Notes under the pieces: generated by a model | The model's input: the letters and a program-made list of their open reading frames with translations, nothing else | What the model was told of the DNA's origin: nothing | Database searches by the model: none | Made by a program: the position numbers and the translations under genes | NCBI GenBank assembly: GCA_046050465.1 | Contig: JBJOPS010000029.1 | Coordinates: 1-49,482, forward strand | Length of the DNA: 49,482 nt | Direction: 5' to 3' | From: Egaibacter sp046050465 | Lineage (GTDB): Bacteria; Pseudomonadota; Gammaproteobacteria; Burkholderiales; Burkholderiaceae_C | Part shown: one piece after another, positions 40,720 through 47,401 of the stretch | Position numbering within the stretch: the stretch's first letter is position 1 | Layout: the number at the start of each line of letters is the position of its first letter

Positions 40720-41343
40720 TCATGGCGCAGTCTGGTCCGCAGGTTTTACCAGGCACAAATGGGTCGCAGTGCGCAGCAGTGTCCCAAGCTTCTCCATGGC
40801 GTAAATGCAGCGATAAAGTGCCTCATGGGTCACGCCAAGTTCTGCTGCCAATGACTTGATTCCCGCGCCTATGGGGAAACATCCCTTGTCGCCCTCAGTC
40901 TCCAACAGATGGACGAAACGATCTTGAACTTTGGGGAGAGAGAGCCGCTCGCATTGGAGACGCAAGCGCTTGACCTCTTTGTTGAGCATGCCAATCCAGC
41001 GTCCCGCAAAGGCAGGGTCGCTGTCCATCGCGTCACGGACCAGGCGAATTGGAATTTGGATAATTTTGGCGTTGGCTACCACCTGGCCGCGGCAGTGGTA
41101 TTTCGCGGACTTGAGGCTGGCTTCGCTGACGAAACCCTTGCGCGTGCGCTGCAAGATGACGGGAGAGCCTTGCAGGCCGGGACGCTCCAGGATCACTTCG
41201 CCGCTGACCACAAAAAACATGCGCTCGGGCTTGTCGCCCGCCTTGAAAAGACAAGTTGCCTTGGGTAACTGAACCTCTTCGCAGGAGGTAATCAGGCTCT
41301 TCGGCAGAAGTTCGTGAAGTTCCTCAAGGGCATCGGTAAACAT
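40720..41343 (-). CDS. Crp/Fnr-family transcription regulator
   Basis: A 207-residue regulator. The N-terminal cyclic-nucleotide-binding-type barrel (LPKATCLFKAGDKPERMFFV then SGEVILERPG) lacks an obvious FNR cysteine cluster. The C-terminus is a Crp-type winged HTH (SLAAELGVTHEALYRCIYAMEKLG). The effector is unknown. It diverges from the DUF4395 gene across 88 bases that carry two adjacent 14-bp palindromes, suggesting it controls that gene and itself. Its stop is next to the gap before the His-rich genes. Confidence 0.88.
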   Translation of the reverse strand: MFTDALEELHELLPKSLITSCEEVQLPKATCLFKAGDKPERMFFVVSGEVILERPGLQGSPVILQRTRKGFVSEASLKSAKYHCRGQVVANAKIIQIPIRLVRDAMDSDPAFAGRWIGMLNKEVKRLRLQCERLSLPKVQDRFVHLLETEGDKGCFPIGAGIKSLAAELGVTHEALYRCIYAMEKLGTLLRTATHLCLVKPADQTAP

Positions 41344-41361
41344 GGATAAAAATCTTCTTGT

Positions 41362-41389
41362 ATGATTTTAATCATATGATATTTATCAT
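41362..41389. promoter_or_regulatory. Two abutting 14-bp palindromes (Crp/Fnr-type operator)
   Basis: ATGATTTTAATCAT (41362-41375) is followed without a gap by ATGATATTTATCAT (41376-41389). Each has the ATGAT-N4-ATCAT design, close to the FNR-type TTGAT-N4-ATCAA half-site layout. They lie 19 bases from the regulator start and 43 from the DUF4395 start. The regulator beside them is the natural candidate to bind. Confidence 0.75.
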
Positions 41390-41431
41390 AATCACGCAAT
41401 ACTGCTACTCAGCAATTTATGTGAGATTCCT

Positions 41432-42190
41432 ATGTCCAATGCCATTCTTCAATTCGGTGAAATGCGTCCCGAATACCAAATTCCGGTCCTTAACGAGCGT
41501 GCCGTTCGCGCTGCTGCGGGAATATTGTTTTTTCTCGCGTTGGTCTCCTTCATGAACGCATGGCTCACCGGCAACTTTCAGCCCACTAGGGTGTTTGTGG
41601 CCAGCTTCTTGATTGAGTTCACCATCCGCATCTTTGTGAATCCACGCTTTGCGCCGATCATGATTTTGGGGCAGTTGATGGTGCGCAAGCAACAGCCGCA
41701 ATGGAGCGGTGCTCCGCAAAAGCGATTCGCATGGGCCATCGGATTTGTGCTGGCCGCTGCCATGCTTTACCTGGTGGTTCTCAACAATGTCATCGGGCCG
41801 ATCAACTTGATCGTGTGCTCGCTATGCTTGATCCTGCTCTTTTTTGAGACGGCATTTGGCATTTGCATTGGCTGCAAGATTTACAACTTCTTCAACAAGG
41901 AAAAGGCGCAGCTCTGTCCCGGTGGCGTGTGCGAGATGCCCGCCGAACAGGTTTCGTCCACCTCTCTTGCTCAGATGGCCATCGTCATCGCGTTTGCTGT
42001 GGCGGTCGGCGCCATCGCGCAGTGGGTTTACAGCACGGCTCCCAAGCGGGCTGCCGAGTTTGAAGTGCCTATCGCCACCAAGTCCGCTGCTCCAGTCGAT
42101 CCCGCGGAGGTTGAGCGTTGCAAGATTCCCGACTTTGCCAAAGCGATTGGACATGAAGAGAAGTGGAAGCTGCACAACAACTGCAAGTGA
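41432..42190 (+). CDS. DUF4395 membrane protein with four conserved-type cysteines
   Basis: A 252-residue protein with about five hydrophobic helices (GILFFLALVSFMNAW, FVASFLIEFTIRIFV, FAWAIGFVLAAAMLYLVVL, LIVCSLCLILLFFETAFG, and one near residue 185). After the fourth helix come Cys145, Cys148, Cys162 and Cys167 in CIGCKIYNFF and LCPGGVCE. DUF4395 proteins are often encoded beside rhodanese or other sulfur-transfer genes, so thiol or sulfide handling is plausible. The C-terminal tail after the last helix is soluble. It is transcribed divergently from the Crp/Fnr gene and converges with suhB. Confidence 0.82.
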   Translation: MSNAILQFGEMRPEYQIPVLNERAVRAAAGILFFLALVSFMNAWLTGNFQPTRVFVASFLIEFTIRIFVNPRFAPIMILGQLMVRKQQPQWSGAPQKRFAWAIGFVLAAAMLYLVVLNNVIGPINLIVCSLCLILLFFETAFGICIGCKIYNFFNKEKAQLCPGGVCEMPAEQVSSTSLAQMAIVIAFAVAVGAIAQWVYSTAPKRAAEFEVPIATKSAAPVDPAEVERCKIPDFAKAIGHEEKWKLHNNCK

Positions 42191-42223
42191 TCGCGCCCAT
42201 GTGCCGCGCATGCACCAACACGC

Positions 42224-43129
42224 TTAAGCCACACCCGATGGCGGTATGGCGGGTGTTATTGCTGCATCAGTCTGAGTTATTGCTGCATCAGTCTGACGCA
42301 GTGATGCCTTTTCACCAGCCGTTGCAAATTTGCTGTATTTACCCAAAATAGACACCAGCTGCCCGTAAATCCTGGGGTTGCCGGCCAGGCACTCTTTTTG
42401 CTCCAAAAAGTCGGCATCGCCGGTGAGGTTTCCTACCAGGCCACCAGCTTCAGTGATCAGCAGCGAGCCAGCTGCCACATCCCAGGGTTGCAGCCCGGTT
42501 TCGAAAAAGCCATCGGTGAAGCCGGCGGCTACGTAGGCCAGGTCCAGCGCAGCAGAGCCGGGGCGGCGCAGGCCGGCGGTGCGCTGCATGACATCGCTCA
42601 TCATCTTCAGATAATTCTGGAAGTTGTCGCCCGGGCGGAATGGAAAACCGGTGGAGATCAGGCAGTCTTTCAGGTGAGTACGTTTGGACACGCGCAAGCG
42701 TCGGGCATTCATATAGGCACCACGACCTTTGGTTGCGGTGAAGAGGTCGTTGCGTGACGGGTCGTAGACGACGGCTTGCTCAATTTTGCCCTTGACGGCC
42801 AGTGCAATGCTGACGCAGTAAACCGGCAGGCCATGAATGAAGTTGGTGGTGCCGTCCAGCGGATCGATGATCCAGACGAATTCCGAGTCTTTGGCACCGT
42901 GCTCCTTGCCGGACTCTTCGGCGTGGATGCCGTGACCAGGGTACGCGCCGAGCAGGGTCTCAATAATTGCATTCTCTGCAGCGTGATCGACCTCGGTGAC
43001 AAAGTCGTTGACCTGCTTTTGCGAGATACGGACCGATTCCACGTCCAGCGCTGCGCGGTTGATGATGCTGCCAGCGGCCCGGGCGGCCTTGATGGCCACG
43101 TTGATCATGGGGTGCAAATTTGGTGACAT
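42224..43129 (-). CDS. suhB: Inositol monophosphatase / SuhB
   Basis: A 301-residue Mg-dependent phosphatase that in E. coli also joins the rRNA antitermination complex. From the ATG at 43129 (MSPNLHPMINVAIKAARAAG) it shows HAEESG, VWIIDPLDGTTNFIHG and GLQPWDVAAGSLLITEAGG, the metal and substrate motifs. The open frame reaches 43207. The C-terminus is longer than usual and carries a tandem duplication, QTDAAIT twice, from the 21-bp repeat at 42255-42296, then PAIPPSGVA. It diverges from the TrmJ-type gene. Confidence 0.93.
   Translation of the reverse strand: MSPNLHPMINVAIKAARAAGSIINRAALDVESVRISQKQVNDFVTEVDHAAENAIIETLLGAYPGHGIHAEESGKEHGAKDSEFVWIIDPLDGTTNFIHGLPVYCVSIALAVKGKIEQAVVYDPSRNDLFTATKGRGAYMNARRLRVSKRTHLKDCLISTGFPFRPGDNFQNYLKMMSDVMQRTAGLRRPGSAALDLAYVAAGFTDGFFETGLQPWDVAAGSLLITEAGGLVGNLTGDADFLEQKECLAGNPRIYGQLVSILGKYSKFATAGEKASLRQTDAAITQTDAAITPAIPPSGVA
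42255..42296. repeat. Perfect 21-bp tandem duplication in the suhB 3' end
   Basis: Two identical 21-bp units (each starting GTTATTGCTGCATCAG) are adjacent. In frame they add QTDAAIT twice to the SuhB C-terminus. Perfect identity implies a recent slip event. Confidence 0.9.
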
Positions 43130-43220
43130 GGATTGTTGAGTGAAGAACGCCGCACGGTTTGCCAGGCGATGCTGACGGCGACAATATGGCAATTTTAACC
43201 GGCACAAGGCTTTCCCTCAA

Positions 43221-44132
43221 ATGCTCACCCGCTTTATCCTGATCAACACCAGCCACGCCGGCAACGTGGGTGCCGCCGCGCGCGCCATGAAAACCATGGG
43301 TTTTGACGATCTGGTGCTGGTGGCGCCACGCTGGGCCAATGTGCTGCGCCGGGAGGAAACCATTCAGCGGGCCAGCGGTGCGCTGGATGTGCTGGAGAAA
43401 TGCCGCATTGTGGATACGCTGGACGAAGCTCTGGAGGGCATGACGCACCTGTGCGCCACGGCAATGACCCCGCGCGACTTTGGCCCCCCTACCGTTGCAC
43501 CGCGCGAGCATTTCGAATTGCTATCAAAAAAAGAGCTGTTCACGCATATTCAACAAGGGCTGGAGGCTGAAAACCTTGTTAAAAGCAGCATTTCTTCAAA
43601 TGAAGGCACGCAGCCAGGCACAAGGCAGGACTCGCAACAGGGCGTTGCCTTCCTGTTTGGCTCGGAGCGCTTTGGCATGAGCAATGATGACGTGTACCGC
43701 TGCCATGCGTGTCTGAGCATTCCCAGCAACCCGGCATTCGGCTCGTTGAATCTGGGCGCGGCGCTGCAGGTGATCGCATACGAATGGCGTCTGGCGCTGG
43801 GTGGTTTTGCGCATTGCGTTCGCCCTGAGCCCTTGGACGGGCTCACGACAGGCCCCGTCCAAGGGCGAACGCAGTCTGGTTTGGCTGACGCTGCGCAGGT
43901 GGCCGGCATGCTGGCGCACCTGCAGGAGTCGCTGGTGGCTATCGGGTTTCTCGACCCCGCAGCACCCAAAAAACTGATGCCGCGCCTGAACCAGCTGTTC
44001 AACCGCGCGGCCGTTACGCCCGAAGAAATACACATTCTGCGTGGTATCGCCAAAGCCATGGCACAGGTTGCCCGCTCGGGCTGCAAAAGCCAAAACCGCG
44101 TCGCCACAATGGATGAATCCCCAAAAGGCTAG
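43221..44132 (+). CDS. trmJ: TrmJ-type tRNA/rRNA 2'-O-methyltransferase (SPOUT)
   Basis: A 303-residue SPOUT methyltransferase, longer than E. coli TrmJ (246). N-terminal ILINTSHAGNVGAAARAMKT, then FLFGSERFGMSNDDVYRCHA and IPSNPAFGSLNLGAALQVIA make up the knotted SAM-binding domain. The C-terminal PKKLMPRLNQLFNRA ... EIHILRGIAKAM is the TrmJ tail. It probably methylates position 32 of tRNAs. Two repeat elements extend it: a mini-repeat at 43520 (LLSKKELFTHIQQGLEAEN) and a REP-like element at 43816 (VRPEPLDGLTTGPVQGRTQ). Both sit between conserved motifs, so they probably form surface loops. It is followed by cysE. Confidence 0.9.
   Translation: MLTRFILINTSHAGNVGAAARAMKTMGFDDLVLVAPRWANVLRREETIQRASGALDVLEKCRIVDTLDEALEGMTHLCATAMTPRDFGPPTVAPREHFELLSKKELFTHIQQGLEAENLVKSSISSNEGTQPGTRQDSQQGVAFLFGSERFGMSNDDVYRCHACLSIPSNPAFGSLNLGAALQVIAYEWRLALGGFAHCVRPEPLDGLTTGPVQGRTQSGLADAAQVAGMLAHLQESLVAIGFLDPAAPKKLMPRLNQLFNRAAVTPEEIHILRGIAKAMAQVARSGCKSQNRVATMDESPKG
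43520..43574 (+). repeat. Dispersed mini-repeat, copy 4, inside the trmJ-type gene
   Basis: GCTATCAAAAAAAGAGCTGT, TCACGCATATTCAACAAGGG, CTGGAGGCTGAAAAC. All family blocks are in order. It is translated in frame as LLSKKELFTHIQQGLEAEN, between the SPOUT N-terminus and the LFGSER motif. Confidence 0.75.
43816..43872 (+). repeat. REP-like long hairpin inside the trmJ-type gene
   Basis: The outer arms GCGTTCGCCC and GGGCGAACGC are complementary; the inner arms CCCTTGGACGGG and CCCGTCCAAGGG are also perfect complements, around a short loop. The whole 57-bp element can fold into a long stem. It begins like the elements at 30443 and 31905. Confidence 0.8.
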
Positions 44133-44141
44133 ACTACAGCC

Positions 44142-44915
44142 ATGTTTTCCCGCCTGCGCTCCGACATCCAGTGCATCCTTGTCCGTGACCCTGCCGCACG
44201 CAGTGTGTGGGAAGTGCTGACCTGTTATCCGGGCCTGCACGCGGTGATGTTGCACCGCCCGGCGCACTGGTTCTGGAGCCACGGCTTCAAGTGGCTGGGG
44301 CGATTTCTGTCGCAGATGGCGCGCTGGTTCACGGGCATTGAAATTCACCCGGGCGCCAAAATCGGTGAAAACGTGTTTTTCGACCATGCCATGGGTGTGG
44401 TGGTGGGCGAAACCGCCGAAATTGGGGACGGCTGCACCATTTACCAGGGTGTTACGCTGGGGGGCACCTCGCTGTACAAGGGTACCAAGCGGCACCCAAC
44501 GCTGGGCAAAAACGTGGTGGTCAGCGCCGGGGCCAAGGTGCTGGGTGGCTTTGTGGTGGGCGACGGCGCCAAGATCGGCTCCAACGCCGTGGTCATCAAG
44601 CCCGTGCCCGCAGGCGCCACGGCAGTGGGCATACCGGCGCGCATCATCCCGTCCCAAACCGGGGAGAGCGCCGACGTCACCACGGCCCAGCCTGCATTCA
44701 CCGCCTACGGCATCACCCAGGAAGACGACCCCGTTAGCCAGGCCTTGCGCACGCTGATCGACTCGGCCGCCAGCCAGGAGCACCAGATTGCGCTACTGTG
44801 GCAGGGGATTGAGAAGCTGTCTGCAAATCGTGGCGCAATCGATTGCGTTCCGGGCGATGCAGCCCGCAATGAAATATTTCAGGCCGAAAAGTTGAATCAA
44901 CTAGTGGGAAAGTAG
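44142..44915 (+). CDS. cysE: Serine O-acetyltransferase
   Basis: A 257-residue acetyltransferase making O-acetylserine for cysteine synthesis. The N-terminal helical part (MFSRLRSDIQCILVRDPAAR) precedes a left-handed beta-helix: GIEIHPGAKIGENVFFDHAMGVV, GETAEIGDGCTIYQGVTLGG, VVSAGAKVLGGFVVGDGAKI and AVVIKPVPAGATAVGIPARI. The C-terminal about 70 residues are an extension seen in shorter-form (EpsC-like) CysE of this group. It starts nine bases after the trmJ-type stop, a common pair in betaproteobacteria. Feedback control by cysteine is expected from the family. Confidence 0.94.
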   Translation: MFSRLRSDIQCILVRDPAARSVWEVLTCYPGLHAVMLHRPAHWFWSHGFKWLGRFLSQMARWFTGIEIHPGAKIGENVFFDHAMGVVVGETAEIGDGCTIYQGVTLGGTSLYKGTKRHPTLGKNVVVSAGAKVLGGFVVGDGAKIGSNAVVIKPVPAGATAVGIPARIIPSQTGESADVTTAQPAFTAYGITQEDDPVSQALRTLIDSAASQEHQIALLWQGIEKLSANRGAIDCVPGDAARNEIFQAEKLNQLVGK

Positions 44916-44939
44916 GCGTTCTAGTGGTCAAATAGCACC

Positions 44940-46022
44940 ATGACCGAATCTCAAATGATCCAGGCAGGTCAACAGGCGATCCGTTTGAAGCGATTTCTGG
45001 TTGCGTCCTCGACTTATGCGTTCGGGTGGGTTTTTCTCGCGTTGTTTCACCAGGTGGGGCTTTTTGCTTCCAACGACCTGCTTGCCGTTGGGCTGGCCTT
45101 TTTGGTCATCAACCTGAGTCTGTATGCCGTTTTCCTCAATGGCCTCAATTTACGTTTCAAAGATCCGTCATTGACCCAATTGCAGGTCAGCATTGGCGCG
45201 CTGATGGTGGCGGTCATGCTGAGCCTGGGCCAGCACATCCATTTTCTTGCAATTCCCTTCTACAGTGCGTTGTTTGTCTTTGCGATGCTCCAGTTAAAAC
45301 CCGTGGAGATGGTCAAACTCGAAGTATTCGTGCTGCTGACGTATGGACTGGCACTGACCATTCGCCAGCGAACATTTGCAATGCCGCCTGACTTGCGGAT
45401 CGAGCTCATTTATGCAGCTATTGTGGTGCTGAGTTCAGCTTGGTATACCTTGGCGGCCAGCTATATCAGTTCCCTGCGTGCCCGGCTGCGTGCCTCTGTG
45501 CAATCGCTGGAGCAACTGGCAACCCGGGACGCCTTGACCAACGCATGGAACCGCCGCCATATGGATGCTTTGCTGGCCGCCGAGCTGGATCGCAAAACCC
45601 GGATTGGTGGAAATTTGTGTGTTTGCATGGTGGATCTGGATTTTTTCAAATCGATCAACGACCGGTTTGGGCATCCCGTGGGTGATAGCACGTTGATCAA
45701 AGTAAAGGATGCGATGCAGTCTGAGTTGCGCTCGATTGATCAACTGGGGCGTTTTGGAGGAGAGGAGTTTCTGATTATTTTGCCCGGTGTGTCATTGAAG
45801 GATGCTGCCAAGTGTGCCGAGCGCTTGCTGCAAAAGGTTACCGGCTTGGTAATGTTGCCCGATCCATCACAAACCGTAACGGTTTCGGTTGGTCTTGCCG
45901 AGTGCAAAGCCGATGAGTCGGCGGCAACCTTGTTGACTCGGGCCGATGCCGCGTTGTATCGGGCCAAGCAGGAGGGGCGTAATCGGGTCGCCATCAGTCC
46001 ATCGGGTGACGCTATCATTTAA
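44940..46022 (+). CDS. Membrane-bound GGDEF diguanylate cyclase
   Basis: A 360-residue protein. About six hydrophobic helices fill residues 20-180, followed by a short coiled segment (RARLRASVQSLEQLATRDAL) and a GGDEF domain. The active site is GGEEF in LGRFGGEEFLIILPG, with the metal Asp in MVDLDFFKSINDRFGH. An inhibitory-site RxxD (RSID) lies five residues before GGEEF, so product inhibition by c-di-GMP is likely. All catalytic residues are kept, so it should make c-di-GMP. The membrane sensor's signal is unknown. A dispersed repeat follows its stop. Confidence 0.93.
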   Translation: MTESQMIQAGQQAIRLKRFLVASSTYAFGWVFLALFHQVGLFASNDLLAVGLAFLVINLSLYAVFLNGLNLRFKDPSLTQLQVSIGALMVAVMLSLGQHIHFLAIPFYSALFVFAMLQLKPVEMVKLEVFVLLTYGLALTIRQRTFAMPPDLRIELIYAAIVVLSSAWYTLAASYISSLRARLRASVQSLEQLATRDALTNAWNRRHMDALLAAELDRKTRIGGNLCVCMVDLDFFKSINDRFGHPVGDSTLIKVKDAMQSELRSIDQLGRFGGEEFLIILPGVSLKDAAKCAERLLQKVTGLVMLPDPSQTVTVSVGLAECKADESAATLLTRADAALYRAKQEGRNRVAISPSGDAII

Positions 46023-46068
46023 GTAGCAATATATTCATATTCCACAAGGGCAATGGCTCTATTTGGCC
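46023..46068 (+). repeat. Dispersed mini-repeat, copy 5, after the GGDEF gene
   Basis: GTAGCAATATATTCATATTC, CACAAGGGCAATGG, CTCTATTTGGCC. The second half matches the family block by block and with the same spacing (ATATTCNACAAGGGC, then CTATTTGGCC), while the first A/T-run block is missing. It lies in the converging spacer before mogA. Confidence 0.6.
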
Positions 46069-46069
46069 T

Positions 46070-46705
46070 TTAAGTGGCCGTTTTCGACGCTCGAATGGCA
46101 CTCTTGGGCCGAAACGCCTTGCAGACCTCGTCCACCGTTTCCAGATACGGCCCGCCGATCAGGTCGATGCAATACGGCACGGCAGCGAAAATGCCAGCCA
46201 TCACCGATTCGCCGTTGCCCCCGCGCAGGCCTTCCAGCGTTTCCTGAATCGATTTGGGCTGGCCGGGCAGGTTGATGATGAGGCTGTTGCCACGAATTAC
46301 CGCGCACTGGCGCGACAGGATGGCGGTGGGCACGAATTTCAGGCTGATCTGGCGCATCTGCTCGCCAAAGCCGGGCATTTCCTTGTGCGCCACGGCAAGC
46401 GTGGCTTCGGGCGTCACGTCGCGCAGGGCGGGGCCGGTGCCGCCGGTGGTGAGCACCAGTGAGCAGCCCGCAACGTCCACCAGCTCGATCAGCGCGGCGC
46501 TGATGCCGGCCTGCTCGTCGGGGATCAGGCGCGCCTCGAACGTGATGGGGTTCTTCAGCGCTTGGGTGAGCCAGTCTTTCAGGGCGGGCAGGCCCTTGTC
46601 TTCGTACACGCCGCTGGAGGCGCGGTCGCTGATGGACACGATGCCGATGCGCACGGTGTCAAAACTGGTGGAAGCTGCGGAGTTTGTGGTCATGGCTTGT
46701 GTCAT
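46070..46705 (-). CDS. mogA: Molybdopterin adenylyltransferase
   Basis: A 211-residue MogA/MoaB-family protein that adenylates molybdopterin before molybdenum insertion. It shows IGIVSISDRASSGVYEDKGL, the MPT-binding SLVLTTGGTGPALRDVTPEA and AVIRGNSLIINLPGQPKSI, then a C-terminal IDLIGG block typical of MogA. The start at 46705 overlaps the darP stop (ATGA); MTTNSAAS at 46693 is another possible start. The Ala/Ser-rich N-terminus is probably disordered. Confidence 0.93.
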   Translation of the reverse strand: MTQAMTTNSAASTSFDTVRIGIVSISDRASSGVYEDKGLPALKDWLTQALKNPITFEARLIPDEQAGISAALIELVDVAGCSLVLTTGGTGPALRDVTPEATLAVAHKEMPGFGEQMRQISLKFVPTAILSRQCAVIRGNSLIINLPGQPKSIQETLEGLRGGNGESVMAGIFAAVPYCIDLIGGPYLETVDEVCKAFRPKSAIRASKTAT

Positions 46706-47349
46706 GGCCGGTAAGGCATGTCGTCGGCGGGGTCGTCCGTTGCCACGTTCTCGGGCGACAACTGCTCACGGACAATCTGGAAAATTTCCCGGTACGCCCG
46801 GCCATGGCGCGGGGCTGCGCCGGGTTTCTCGGGCTTGGCGTCCTTGCGGGCCTGGCGAATCAGCGCACGCAGTTGCTGCGAATCGGTGCGCGGGCATTTG
46901 ATGATCCACTCGCCAAACGCGTCTTCTTCGGCAATCAGCCGGTCGCGCCAGGTTTCACTCAGGTGCAGGGCGAGTTTGTCGCTGGCCGAGCCGTTTTGCT
47001 GCTCGCTCAGTGCGTTGCGCACGTTGTCCAGCTGTTCGGGCTCCAATTGACGCATCAGCTTGCCGATGAACTGCATCTGGCGGCGCTTGCCCTCAAAATT
47101 GGTGATGCGCCTGGCCTCGGCAATCGCCTCGGCCAGTTTGTCGGGCAGGGCGGCGCGGGTCAGCAGGTCTGCACGCAGGTCCAGCAGGGCGACGCCGAGT
47201 TTTTGCAGCTCGTCGCTTTCCTTTTTCAGGTCGGTGCGGCTTTGCTCGTCGGTGCCTTTGAGCTCGCGTTTGAGCTCCAGATCAAGCTCGCTGCCTTCGG
47301 CAACAAACTGTCCGCGCACGAAGTAGCCTTTTTTGAGTTTTCGGGTCAT
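46702..47349 (-). CDS. darP: Ribosome-associated protein DarP/YjgA
   Basis: A 215-residue protein from the ATG at 47349 (MTRKLKKGYFVRGQFVAEGS). It is the DUF615/YjgA family: helical, charged, with SRTDLKKESDELQKLGVALLDL, ITNFEGKRRQMQFIGKLMRQ and a C-terminal RALIRQARKDA block. It assists late 50S subunit assembly in E. coli. It pairs divergently with pmbA (52 bases between starts), the yjgA-pmbA arrangement known in many proteobacteria, and overlaps mogA by 4 bases. The open frame beyond 47349 is not supported. Confidence 0.93.
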   Translation of the reverse strand: MTRKLKKGYFVRGQFVAEGSELDLELKRELKGTDEQSRTDLKKESDELQKLGVALLDLRADLLTRAALPDKLAEAIAEARRITNFEGKRRQMQFIGKLMRQLEPEQLDNVRNALSEQQNGSASDKLALHLSETWRDRLIAEEDAFGEWIIKCPRTDSQQLRALIRQARKDAKPEKPGAAPRHGRAYREIFQIVREQLSPENVATDDPADDMPYRP

Positions 47350-47401
47350 TACAGGGGGCAGGTGAGGCGGGTGGGAACAGCCAAGTATCATAGCCGTCCG
47401 T

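Noticed and set aside
40577..40804. 75-residue plus-strand frame in the gap before the Crp/Fnr gene
   Set aside because: There is no SD sequence, it runs into the 3' end of the regulator antisense, and its composition is unlike the genes here.
43596..44783. 395-residue minus-strand frame across trmJ and cysE
   Set aside because: It is antisense to two well-supported genes and shows no domain.
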